In this document: piece by piece, positions 1 through 4,622 of the stretch
Layout of the letters: the number at the start of each line of letters is the position of its first letter
How positions within the stretch are numbered: position 1 is the first letter of the stretch
Source: an uncultured Bacilli bacterium
Lineage (GTDB): Bacteria; Bacillota_I; Bacilli_A; RF39; UBA660
Length of the DNA: 5,427 nt
Reading direction: 5' to 3'
Assembly: GCA_944372315.1 (NCBI GenBank)
Contig: CALVYX010000096.1
Coordinates: 1-5,427 of the forward strand
The notes under the pieces: generated by a model
What the model saw: the letters and a program-made list of their open reading frames with translations, nothing else
The model's database searches: none
Told to the model about the DNA's origin: nothing
Translations under genes and position numbers: made by a program

Positions 1-56
1 CTCTTACGAGTCTTACTTCCTCTACCTTTACGAACTAATTGATTTACTGTAGGCAT
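1..56 (-). CDS. rpsL: 30S ribosomal protein S12, N-terminal fragment
   Basis: Only the first 18 codons are inside the window; the gene runs off the left edge. The minus-strand translation begins MPTVNQLVRKGRGSKTRK, the highly conserved N-terminus of ribosomal protein S12 of the decoding centre of the small subunit. The start at 56 is chosen because it gives the canonical MPTVNQL beginning. A second in-frame ATG at 65 would add Met-Ile-Thr and lies only 3 nt after the GGAG at 72-69, whereas the ATG at 56 lies 12 nt after it, so the exact start is not settled by spacing. Its own promoter is visible at 157-186. The gene follows the DGR on the same strand but has no functional link to it; it serves as a chromosomal landmark. 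Confidence 0.93.
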   Translation of the reverse strand, partial: MPTVNQLVRKGRGSKTRK

Positions 57-117
57 TGTAATCATTAACTCCTTTCTTTACACATATCCAGGTGTATCAT
101 TTTTACTTTTAAATAAA

Positions 118-136
118 GTTTTGCCCAAGGCAAAAC
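118..136 (-). terminator. Hairpin in the rpsL leader, possible terminator or attenuator
   Basis: An 8-bp perfect inverted repeat, GTTTTGCC with GGCAAAAC, encloses a 3-nt loop. On the minus strand the stem is followed by TTTATTT, an imperfect U-tract. It lies downstream of the predicted rpsL promoter, so it could stop read-through from the RT gene or act as an attenuator in the rpsL leader. The sequence cannot separate these roles. Confidence 0.5.
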
Positions 137-156
137 CAATTTAAATCAGCATACAT

Positions 157-186
157 ACTATAACATTATATGCAACTAATTGTCAA
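157..186 (-). promoter_or_regulatory. Probable sigma-A promoter of rpsL
   Basis: On the minus strand there is a perfect -35 TTGACA (186-181), an 18-bp spacer and a -10 TATAGT (162-157) preceded by the extended -10 dinucleotide TG (165-164). Transcription would start near 150 and give a leader of about 90 nt before rpsL. Confidence 0.7.
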
Positions 187-215
187 TATATTTTTAAAAT
201 TTTAAATAACTATAG

Positions 216-237
216 AAATATAATCATCATTATATTT
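216..237 (-). other. AT-only hairpin downstream of the RT gene
   Basis: A 9-bp perfect inverted repeat, AAATATAAT with ATTATATTT, has a 4-nt loop and lies about 35 bp after the RT stop codon. The stem is entirely A/T with no clean U-tract, so it is at best a weak terminator or an RNA 3'-end stabiliser for the avd-RT transcript. Confidence 0.35.
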
Positions 238-271
238 ACTATAACACCCATTATCTTATCCTTCTATTATT

Positions 272-1342
272 TTAATTAATTGTACCTTTTCCATAAGTCT
301 CTTCATAAGGTTTTTTCAAATATTCTTTAAAAATTATTTTATTATAAATATCCATTTGTAACTTATAACATTTCCCATGAGAACTATGTCCTAACCAAGA
401 ATTCCATTCTAAAGTAGTCTTATCTAAATCAAGAAGACCTCTTTCATAAAGCATATTCCAACGTCTTACCTTTCGTTTAATTTTCTTAATACTCCTCTTC
501 CTAAGTAATCTATAACTCTCATATATTCTAAAACCACAAAAATCAAGTCCCATCTTATTAGGATAATATCTACTTTTACTATTAAGCTCTAAATGTAATC
601 TTTTATTAACATAATTAGATATCTCTAAAAGTAAAGCCTTCGCTTCTTCTTTAGTTTTAACAAACATAATAAAATCATCCATATATCTTACATAATATTT
701 AATATGTAAATCATCTTTGACATAGTGATCCAACTCATTCATATAGATATTTGCAAAAAACTGAGAAGTATAATTACCAATAGGAAGTCCTACTTTTTCT
801 CCATCATTATATATAAATTCATAAGTCAAATCTAAAAGTTTCTCATCTTTAATAAACTTCTTTAATATATCAAACAAAACATCTTTATCTATATTATAAA
901 AAAAGCCCTTAATATCACATTTAACAATGTAATAAGTACCATATTTATTCTTCATACGTTGCATATACTCTTGAGCTTTATCAACAGCCTTATGAGTACC
1001 TCTTCCTTCAATACAAGCATAAGAATCATTAATAAAACGAGGCACAACATAAGGTTTAATAAACTCATAAATATACCACTGATGAACTATTCTATCAACA
1101 TAAGGTAAAGCCCTAATAACCCTTTCCTTAGGTTCATATATTTTAAAAGTTCTATAATTCCCCATCTTATAAGTACCATTTTTTAACTTCTTATAAAGAT
1201 TAACTATATTAGTTTCTAAATCTATATCAAACTTTAATACTTCACGAGAATACCTCTTCGTCTTACTAGCTCTATCATGAGCATCAAGTAATGCTTCAAT
1301 AGTTAAATGCTTATCAAACTCATTTCTTATCGTGTGAGGCAT
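272..1342 (-). CDS. DGR-type reverse transcriptase
   Basis: This 356-aa protein should copy template-repeat RNA into cDNA with errors opposite template adenines, working with Avd. RT motifs appear in order: a palm motif around KCDIKGFF (catalytic Asp143), LPIGNYTSQFFAN at about 186-198, the catalytic YMDD at 220-223, and FCGFRIY at about 268-274. The IGxxxSQ form of the fourth motif is characteristic of DGR RTs; group II intron RTs differ there and also carry maturase and endonuclease domains, which are absent here. The basic C-terminal part (RKRSIKKIKRKVRR, about 281-294) resembles a thumb region. Length fits the family. The ATG at 1342 follows an in-frame TAG by one codon, so no longer start exists; its GGAGG (1359-1355) lies inside the avd 3' end with a long 12-nt spacing. 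It overlaps avd by 16 bp, suggesting coupled translation. All catalytic residues are intact. Confidence 0.95.
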   Translation of the reverse strand: MPHTIRNEFDKHLTIEALLDAHDRASKTKRYSREVLKFDIDLETNIVNLYKKLKNGTYKMGNYRTFKIYEPKERVIRALPYVDRIVHQWYIYEFIKPYVVPRFINDSYACIEGRGTHKAVDKAQEYMQRMKNKYGTYYIVKCDIKGFFYNIDKDVLFDILKKFIKDEKLLDLTYEFIYNDGEKVGLPIGNYTSQFFANIYMNELDHYVKDDLHIKYYVRYMDDFIMFVKTKEEAKALLLEISNYVNKRLHLELNSKSRYYPNKMGLDFCGFRIYESYRLLRKRSIKKIKRKVRRWNMLYERGLLDLDKTTLEWNSWLGHSSHGKCYKLQMDIYNKIIFKEYLKKPYEETYGKGTIN

Positions 1343-1683
1343 GATCTAATCCAACCTCCATTAAGATTAGAAATATTAGTAAGTTTCTTACTCCAAACCA
1401 TATAATTTTTAGAATTAATATATTTCTTCTTATGAGAAACTCTAATTAATACTTTAATAATCTTAAGATTAGCATCAAGCTCATTTAAGTAAGATAATCT
1501 TTTCTTCTTATCATATTCTTTCTGAGCATAAATAATATCCTTAAGTCCATCATAAGTAGCATTTTTAATATCTTGAGCTAAAGAAAATCTTTCACTCTTA
1601 GGATACTTAAGAAGTATTGAAAGAGTATAATAAATAAGTTCAACATATTGTTTATAAATAACTAATGCTTCTAAATCACCCAT
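1327..1683 (-). CDS. avd: DGR accessory variability determinant (four-helix bundle)
   Basis: This 118-aa, mostly helical, Lys-rich protein of the Avd / bAvd-like family forms a ring-shaped pentamer in characterised DGRs, binds the RT and the template RNA, and is needed for cDNA synthesis. The hallmark here is YPKSERFSLAQDIKN near residues 27-41, matching the family pattern of a (Y/F)PK-(S/D)-ERF segment followed by a helix ending in an I-(K/R)-N motif. The ATG at 1683 is preferred: GGAGGG at 1696-1691 sits 7 nt upstream, whereas a possible TTG start at 1698 would overlap this site. The gene ends 16 bp inside the RT gene. It lies directly downstream of TR unit 1, the usual place for avd beside TR and RT, so TR1 RNA and the avd-RT message may share a transcript. 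Confidence 0.9.
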   Translation of the reverse strand: MGDLEALVIYKQYVELIYYTLSILLKYPKSERFSLAQDIKNATYDGLKDIIYAQKEYDKKKRLSYLNELDANLKIIKVLIRVSHKKKYINSKNYMVWSKKLTNISNLNGGWIRSCLTR

Positions 1684-1703
1684 ATAGTCGCCCTCCAAAA
1701 TTA

Positions 1704-1843
1704 TTTTTCTAGTATTCGTACTCTACTAACTAGAAAAACATTACTTCATTGTTTTATTCGTACAACGAAAAGGAAAAAACTTTCTATGATATTTGTTTTT
1801 TATTATATTTATAATAACTTAAACTTACTTATATCATAGTCAT
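1704..1843 (-). ncRNA. Structured 3' element of TR unit 1
   Basis: This ~140-nt sequence follows TR1 in the RNA direction and recurs after every TR. It has four parts. The outer stem pairs CTATGATAT (1784-1792) with ATATCATAG (1831-1839). Inside it is an A/T hairpin at 1800-1817. Next comes a small TTCGT/ACGAA hairpin (1758-1770). Last is a 10-bp stem, TTTTTCTAGT (1704-1713) with ACTAGAAAAA (1729-1738). By position and size it corresponds to the spacer region that primes cDNA synthesis and binds Avd in the Bordetella phage DGR; that role is inferred. Unlike units 2-5, this copy lacks the five-U run after the last stem and leads straight into the avd ribosome binding site. Confidence 0.7.
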
Positions 1844-1950
1844 CATCACGAGGCGGAACGAGTTTTTGTTGTTGCCACCACCATTGTTGATGTTGAAGTT
1901 GAAAACTCCTGCATTAGTATTATTGTTATAGTTACCGCCGCGCACCAACC
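1844..1950 (-). repeat. Template repeat TR1, donor of the visible VR
   Basis: This 107-bp non-coding template has the same length as the VR at 4628-4734. There are 18 differences and 17 fall at minus-strand adenines of the TR: 14 A to G, 2 A to C, 1 A to T. The remaining one is C to G at 1925/4709. Read as codons it would encode LVRGGNY, then mostly Asn (12 AAC/AAT codons in the core) interrupted by AGVF and GGG, then SFRLVM. No start codon or upstream frame supports translation. The first 17 bp and last 19 bp are shared with the other TRs. It is the TR closest to avd. Confidence 0.92.
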
Positions 1951-1986
1951 TAACTAAAATAGAATTTTAAATTTTTCCCTACTTAA

Positions 1987-2015
1987 AATTTAACACTAAA
2001 TTATTCAAATAACAA
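1987..2015 (-). promoter_or_regulatory. Promoter-like motif upstream of TR1
   Basis: On the minus strand: TTGTTA (2015-2010), a 17-bp spacer ending in TGT, then TAAATT (1992-1987), which is an extended -10 form. The same arrangement with 17-bp spacing precedes all five TRs. Transcription would start about 30 nt before TR1 and could continue into avd and the RT. Confidence 0.5.
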
Positions 2016-2020
2016 CAAAA

Positions 2021-2159
2021 ATTTTCTAGTATTCGTACTCTACTAACTAGAAAACATTACTTCATTATTTTATTCATATCACGAAAAGGAAAAAATTCTC
2101 TATGATAATTGTTTTTTATTATATAAATAATAACTTAAACTTACTTATATCATAGTCCC
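2021..2159 (-). ncRNA. Structured 3' element of TR unit 2
   Basis: A copy of the conserved post-TR element. The outer stem pairs CTATGATA (2100-2107) with TATCATAG (2148-2155) around an A/T hairpin. The distal stem TTTTCTAGT (2022-2030) pairs with ACTAGAAAA (2046-2054). On the minus strand the distal stem runs into five U residues (2021-2017), which looks like a weak intrinsic terminator. The TTCGT arm of the small hairpin is TTCAT in this copy. Confidence 0.65.
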
Positions 2160-2270
2160 AATCACGAGGCGGAACGAGTTGTTAGTGTTAGCATTACCAG
2201 TAAGATTAGTGTTGTTGAAGTTGAAAACTCCCGCTCCAGAATCATTATTATAGTTACCGCCGCGCAACAA
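2160..2270 (-). repeat. Template repeat TR2
   Basis: A TR of about 110 bp with the invariant ends (ATCACGAGGCGGAACGAG on the plus strand and the ACCGCCGCGCAACAA end). Decoded in the VR frame it gives LLRGGNY, eleven Asn codons in the core, the AGVFNF block and SFRLV. The core differs from TR1 at non-adenine positions and is 3 bp longer, so it cannot be the template of the VR in this window. The final Met codon of the conserved end is ATT here (minus strand). No partner VR is visible. Confidence 0.85.
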
Positions 2271-2314
2271 TTCCAACAAAAATAAATAGGATATTCAAAT
2301 TTCTCCCTATCTAA

Positions 2315-2343
2315 AATTTAACACTAAATCATTTAAAATACAA
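2315..2343 (-). promoter_or_regulatory. Promoter-like motif upstream of TR2
   Basis: On the minus strand: TTGTAT (2343-2338), a 17-bp spacer ending in TGT, TAAATT (2320-2315). Downstream, ATAGG and CCTAT form a small hairpin in the 5' leader of TR2; the same hairpin is present before TR3 and TR4. Confidence 0.5.
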
Positions 2344-2348
2344 CAAAA

Positions 2349-2489
2349 ATTTTCTAGTATTCGTAACCTACTAACTAGAAAATAATTACTTCATTATTTT
2401 ATTCGTATCACGAAAAGGAAAAATTCTCTATAATAATTGTTTTTTATTATATTTATAATAACTTAAACTTTTCTTATATTATAGTCTCC
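2349..2489 (-). ncRNA. Structured 3' element of TR unit 3, with a compensatory base change
   Basis: A copy of the conserved post-TR element. The outer stem is CTATAATA (2428-2435) with TATTATAG (2477-2484); relative to the other units both partners changed, G-C to A-T, keeping the pair. The distal stem is TTTTCTAGT (2350-2358) with ACTAGAAAA (2374-2382), followed on the minus strand by five U (2349-2345). The covariation supports a folded RNA (or cruciform) rather than mere sequence repetition. Confidence 0.68.
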
Positions 2490-2602
2490 CATCACGAGGC
2501 GGAACGAGTTGTTGTTGTTGACACCACCAACGTTAGTCGTACGATTGAAGTTGAAAACACCTGCATTAGTATTATTCTCATAGTTACCGCCGCGCACCAA
2601 CC
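2490..2602 (-). repeat. Template repeat TR3
   Basis: A 113-bp TR with invariant ends. It decodes as LVRGGNY, then Glu (GAG, at 2577-2579) where the other TRs have Asn, eleven Asn codons, the AGVFNF block, GGV, a run of four Asn and SFRLVM. The core carries Arg-Thr-Thr codons unlike TR1 and is 6 bp longer, so it cannot explain the whole VR. However, its GAG codon exactly matches the one VR codon that TR1 cannot give by adenine changes. Confidence 0.86.
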
Positions 2603-2643
2603 GTAACAAGATAAAATAGGACATTCAAATTTTCCCTATTCAA

Positions 2644-2672
2644 AATTTAACACTAATTCATTTAAATTACAA
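2644..2672 (-). promoter_or_regulatory. Promoter-like motif upstream of TR3
   Basis: On the minus strand: TTGTAA (2672-2667), a 17-bp spacer ending in TGT, TAAATT (2649-2644). The spacing and extended -10 form match the other units. Confidence 0.5.
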
Positions 2673-2677
2673 TAAAA

Positions 2678-2819
2678 ATTTTCTAGTATTCGATAACCTA
2701 CTAACTAGAAAAAATTACTTCATTGTTTTATTCGTGCTACGAAAAGGAAAAAATTCTCTATGATAATTGTTTTTTATTATATACATAATAACTTAAACTT
2801 TTCTTATATCATAGTCTCC
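2678..2819 (-). ncRNA. Structured 3' element of TR unit 4
   Basis: A copy of the conserved post-TR element: outer stem CTATGATA (2758-2765) with TATCATAG (2807-2814), inner A/T hairpin, TTCGT/ACGAA hairpin with a GCT loop, and distal stem TTTTCTAGT (2679-2687) with ACTAGAAAA (2704-2712). The distal loop is 16 nt instead of 15. Five U residues (2678-2674) follow on the minus strand. Confidence 0.65.
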
Positions 2820-2930
2820 CATCACGAGGCGGAACGAGTTGTTAATGTTAGGGCCACCTATTACATTAGTATTTGCAGTAAAACTAAAAACACCTGCATT
2901 AGAATTATTGTTATAATTACCGCCGCGCAA
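2820..2930 (-). repeat. Template repeat TR4
   Basis: A ~111-bp TR with invariant ends. It decodes as LRGGNY, ten Asn codons in the core, AGVF followed by SFT instead of NFN, then GGP and SFRLVM. Its core is the most divergent from TR1. It matches no VR in this window, so its target, if any, lies elsewhere. The upstream frame has no supported start, so it is treated as template only. Confidence 0.84.
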
Positions 2931-2976
2931 ACAAATCAAAAGAAGAAATAGGACTTTTAAATTTCTCCCTATCTAA

Positions 2977-3005
2977 AATTTAACACTAAATCATTTAAAT
3001 TACAG
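2977..3005 (-). promoter_or_regulatory. Promoter-like motif upstream of TR4
   Basis: On the minus strand: CTGTAA (3005-3000), a 17-bp spacer ending in TGT, TAAATT (2982-2977). The -35 is one base further from consensus than in the other units. Confidence 0.42.
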
Positions 3006-3010
3006 CAAAA

Positions 3011-3152
3011 ATTTTCTAGTATTCGATAACCTACTAACTAGAAAAAATTACTTCATTGTTTTATTCGTGCTACGAAAAGGAAAAAATTCTCTATGATAAT
3101 TGTTTTTTATTATATAAATAATAACTTAAACTATTCTTATATCATAGTCTCC
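3011..3152 (-). ncRNA. Structured 3' element of TR unit 5
   Basis: A copy of the conserved post-TR element: outer stem CTATGATA (3091-3098) with TATCATAG (3140-3147), inner A/T hairpin, TTCGT/ACGAA hairpin, distal stem TTTTCTAGT (3012-3020) with ACTAGAAAA (3037-3045), then five U (3011-3007) on the minus strand. It is nearly identical to the unit 4 copy, suggesting a recent duplication. Confidence 0.65.
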
Positions 3153-3268
3153 CATCACGAGGCGGAACGAGCCATTGTTGTTAACACCACCAGTAACACC
3201 ATTATTGTTGAAGTTGAAAACTCCTGCGTTATTAGCACTAGTATTATAGTTACCGCCGCGCACCAACC
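3153..3268 (-). repeat. Template repeat TR5
   Basis: The longest TR, 116 bp, with invariant ends. It decodes as LVRGGNY, eleven Asn codons, an extra codon before AGVFNF, GGV, three Asn, Gly and SFRLVM. The frame happens to stay open upstream to a TTG at 3341, but there is no ribosome binding site and the upstream part is T-rich leader that also contains the promoter motif, so it is not called a gene. No partner VR is visible. Confidence 0.85.
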
Positions 3269-3306
3269 ATAATAAAATTAAGACATTTAAATTCTTCCCT
3301 AATAAA

Positions 3307-3335
3307 ATTCTAACAAAATTACATAACAAAAACAA
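3307..3335 (-). promoter_or_regulatory. Promoter upstream of TR5, best of the series
   Basis: On the minus strand: TTGTTT (3335-3330), a 17-bp spacer ending in TGT, TAGAAT (3312-3307), an extended -10 with five of six consensus bases. This is the outermost intact unit and could drive the array. Just upstream, ACAAGG (3332-3337) and CCTTGT (3343-3348) form a short hairpin that leads into a U-rich run, in the place where other units have the TTTTCTAGT stem. Confidence 0.55.
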
Positions 3336-3417
3336 GGACAAGCCTTGTCTATGATTACTGATTTTCGCCCAAATTAACTACTAACCATCATCATATTTTT
3401 AAGTTTACTTATAAAAG

Positions 3418-3661
3418 TAGGAATTAAATCTCTAGGATATTAATTTTTTATTATATACATAATAACTTAAATTCTAATTATATCGTAGTCTCTCTCATCA
3501 CGAGGCGGAACGAGCCAAAGGCACTACCCCCATAGAGCAAAAAAGAATATCGTCGAAATACGAACACAGATGAAGCAACCGCCGCGCAACAACTAAAATA
3601 AGAAAAAGGTAAATAGAGAAATCCCTTCCATAAAGGAAAAGGAAAATTGATTTAATTCCTA
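3418..3661 (-). repeat. Decayed sixth unit with a VR-like core, bounded by a 13-bp inverted repeat
   Basis: The core at 3496-3590 has both invariant TR/VR ends (CATCACGAGGCGGAACGAG and CCGCCGCGCAAC), but its middle has few minus-strand adenines and no AAC/AAT codons. In the frame of SFRLVM it reads ASSVFVFRRYS, then a stretch of Leu, Tyr and Gly, which resembles a diversified VR rather than a template. It is only ~95 bp and the RGG end is out of frame with SFRLVM, so it is broken. Its downstream flank is TR-type: CTAGGATAT (3432-3440) against ATATCGTAG (3480-3488) with one mismatch, plus the inner A/T hairpin; the distal stem is lost. A perfect inverted repeat, TAGGAATTAAATC (3418-3430) and GATTTAATTCCTA (3649-3661), brackets the unit. 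Nothing else recognisable lies between 3349 and 3417. Confidence 0.6.
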
Positions 3662-3672
3662 TCATCATATAG

Positions 3673-3701
3673 ATGACAATTATATTGTACAAAAATAAAT
3701 T
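3673..3701 (+). promoter_or_regulatory. Possible promoter of the flavin reductase-rubredoxin gene
   Basis: ATGACA (3673-3678) and TAAATT (3696-3701) are separated by 17 bp, giving a start near 3708. A second candidate, the extended -10 TGCTATGAT ending at 3743, has no good -35 and would start transcription inside the ribosome binding site, so it is less likely. Confidence 0.3.
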
Positions 3702-3761
3702 TTAAATAACAATGGAAGTTTTTTCAATTTTGTATGCTATGATTGTTAAAAGGAGGAAAAG

Positions 3762-4421
3762 ATGGATACAAAAGTATTTGAAAATATTTCATATGGTATG
3801 TATATTATTACTACAAGAAACAATAATAAAAATATAGGCTGCTTTATTAACACATTATCTCAAGTAACATCAAAAGAACAGATAGTATCAGTAACATTAA
3901 ACAAAGATAACTACACAACAAAAAATTTAAAAGAAAGTAAAATTTGTGCCATTTCTATTTTAGAAGAAAAAGCTTCTAAAGAACTTATTTCAAGATTTGG
4001 ATACTTCTCATCAAAAAATACAGATAAATTTAAGGATACAAAGTGGGAAGAAATCGATAAATTACCAGTAGTAACAGAAAACACATGTGGTTATATCATA
4101 GGAGAAATAATAAACATGATTGATGTAAATACACATAATATATTTTTAATTAAAGTAAAAACATCTAAAATGCTCTCTAATAACAGCCCTATGACATATA
4201 AATATTATCATGAAGTTTTAAAAGGAAAAGCATCACCAAAAGCACCAACTTATAATAATTATGGAAAGGACGATAATATGAAAAAAGGAAAGAAATATAA
4301 ATGCAGTATATGTGGTTATATTTATGATGATGCGAAAGAAAAAATAAAATTTGAGGATCTACCAAATGATTGGAAATGTCCTATATGTGGAGTAGGAAAA
4401 GATAAATTTATAGAAATATAA
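3762..4421 (+). CDS. Flavin reductase-rubredoxin fusion protein (high-molecular-weight rubredoxin)
   Basis: This 219-aa cytoplasmic redox protein has two domains. Residues ~1-155 form a flavin-reductase-like split barrel that binds FMN in this family; the segment around [10 protein letters not shown] and the [13 protein letters not shown] stretch fit its flavin-binding core. Residues ~178-216 form a short rubredoxin with Cys181, Cys184, Cys206 and Cys209 (CSICGYIYD and DWKCPICG) to hold one iron; the loop between the Cys pairs is shorter than in free rubredoxins. Such Hrb proteins in anaerobes pass electrons from NAD(P)H to flavodiiron oxygen or NO reductases, so a role in oxygen defence is likely. 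The start is clear: AAAAGGAGG (3748-3756), 5 nt before ATG. The gene is monocistronic, opposite in strand to everything else here, and closed by its own terminator. It separates the DGR target from the TR array and is probably an unrelated passenger. Confidence 0.9.
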   Translation: MDTKVFENISYGMYIITTRNNNKNIGCFINTLSQVTSKEQIVSVTLNKDNYTTKNLKESKICAISILEEKASKELISRFGYFSSKNTDKFKDTKWEEIDKLPVVTENTCGYIIGEIINMIDVNTHNIFLIKVKTSKMLSNNSPMTYKYYHEVLKGKASPKAPTYNNYGKDDNMKKGKKYKCSICGYIYDDAKEKIKFEDLPNDWKCPICGVGKDKFIEI

Positions 4422-4423
4422 TC

Positions 4424-4462
4424 AAGCACGGAACTTATCAAAAGACAAGTCCCGTGCTTTTT
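4424..4462 (+). terminator. Intrinsic terminator of the flavin reductase-rubredoxin gene
   Basis: AAGCACGG (4424-4431) pairs with CCGTGCTT (4452-4459), continued after one mismatch by ACTT with AAGT, and followed by a T run (4458-4462). It begins 3 bp after the stop codon. Confidence 0.9.
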
Positions 4463-4481
4463 AGTACTTCTCTATAATTTC

Positions 4482-4531
4482 ACAAAAAAAACAAAATAAC
4501 GCCCCGGCGCTAAAAAAGAGCGCGCCGAGGC
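4482..4531 (-). terminator. Intrinsic terminator of the DGR target gene
   Basis: On the minus strand GCCTCGGCGC (4531-4522) pairs with GCGCCGGGGC (4510-4501), including one U-G pair, and is followed by a U-rich tract to about 4482 with a run of eight U. It is strikingly GC-rich for this sequence. It faces the convergent terminator at 4424-4462, so the two transcripts end back to back. Confidence 0.85.
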
Positions 4532-4606
4532 TTGCCATCACGAATAATTCGACAATATTCTTTCTTTCTCTATTTTTACCATCTTATTTTTTTCGTGCCC
4601 AAGAGT

Positions 4607-4622
4607 TAGTCCTTACGGACTA
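4607..4622 (-). promoter_or_regulatory. Hairpin immediately after the VR, probable retrohoming cruciform
   Basis: On the minus strand TAGTCC and GGACTA form a 6-bp stem with a GTAA (GNRA-type) loop, starting 5 bp after the VR ends. DGR targets typically carry a small hairpin just downstream of the VR and its IMH, and in the Bordetella phage system it promotes target recognition. The target's stop codon TAA lies in the loop (4615-4613). The TR units lack this hairpin, which would mark the VR as recipient. Confidence 0.75.

Noticed and set aside
208..250. Tiny 13-codon frame after the RT gene on the minus strand, behind GAAGG
   Set aside because: It is too short, consists of the A/T hairpin sequence, and has no supporting evidence.
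272..1342. Group II intron or retron reverse transcriptase
   Set aside because: The IGNYTSQ motif, the adjacent avd and the TR/VR pair identify a DGR RT. There is no maturase or endonuclease domain and no intron domain V structure was seen nearby.
2463..2624. 53-codon frame with an ATG through TR3
   Set aside because: The ATG is not conserved in the other units and lies in variable leader sequence; the AGGG about 10 nt upstream is weak. Translation of the template is not supported.
2760..2951. Plus-strand 63-codon open frame across unit 4
   Set aside because: It runs antisense through TR4 and its 3' element, has no ribosome binding site, and its sequence is explained by the TR repeat.
1844..3268. 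Five tandem 3' fragments of duplicated target genes
   Set aside because: No target-like coding sequence precedes any of them, they keep adenine-rich AAC/AAT codons at variable sites, and they lack the post-VR hairpin, all as expected of templates.
3126..3341. Minus-strand open frame of 71 codons through TR5, with a hydrophobic start
   Set aside because: It needs a TTG start without a ribosome binding site, and the upstream part is a T-rich leader containing the promoter motif. Equivalent frames in units 1, 2 and 4 lack a usable start.
1704..3590. CRISPR array
   Set aside because: The repeat period is about 330 bp with long AT-rich structured spacers that are themselves conserved, and there are no cas genes; the units are DGR templates.
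3498..3692. Minus-strand 64-codon open frame over the decayed sixth unit
   Set aside because: It is in a different frame from the VR-like residues, crosses the inverted repeat, and has no ribosome binding site or family resemblance.
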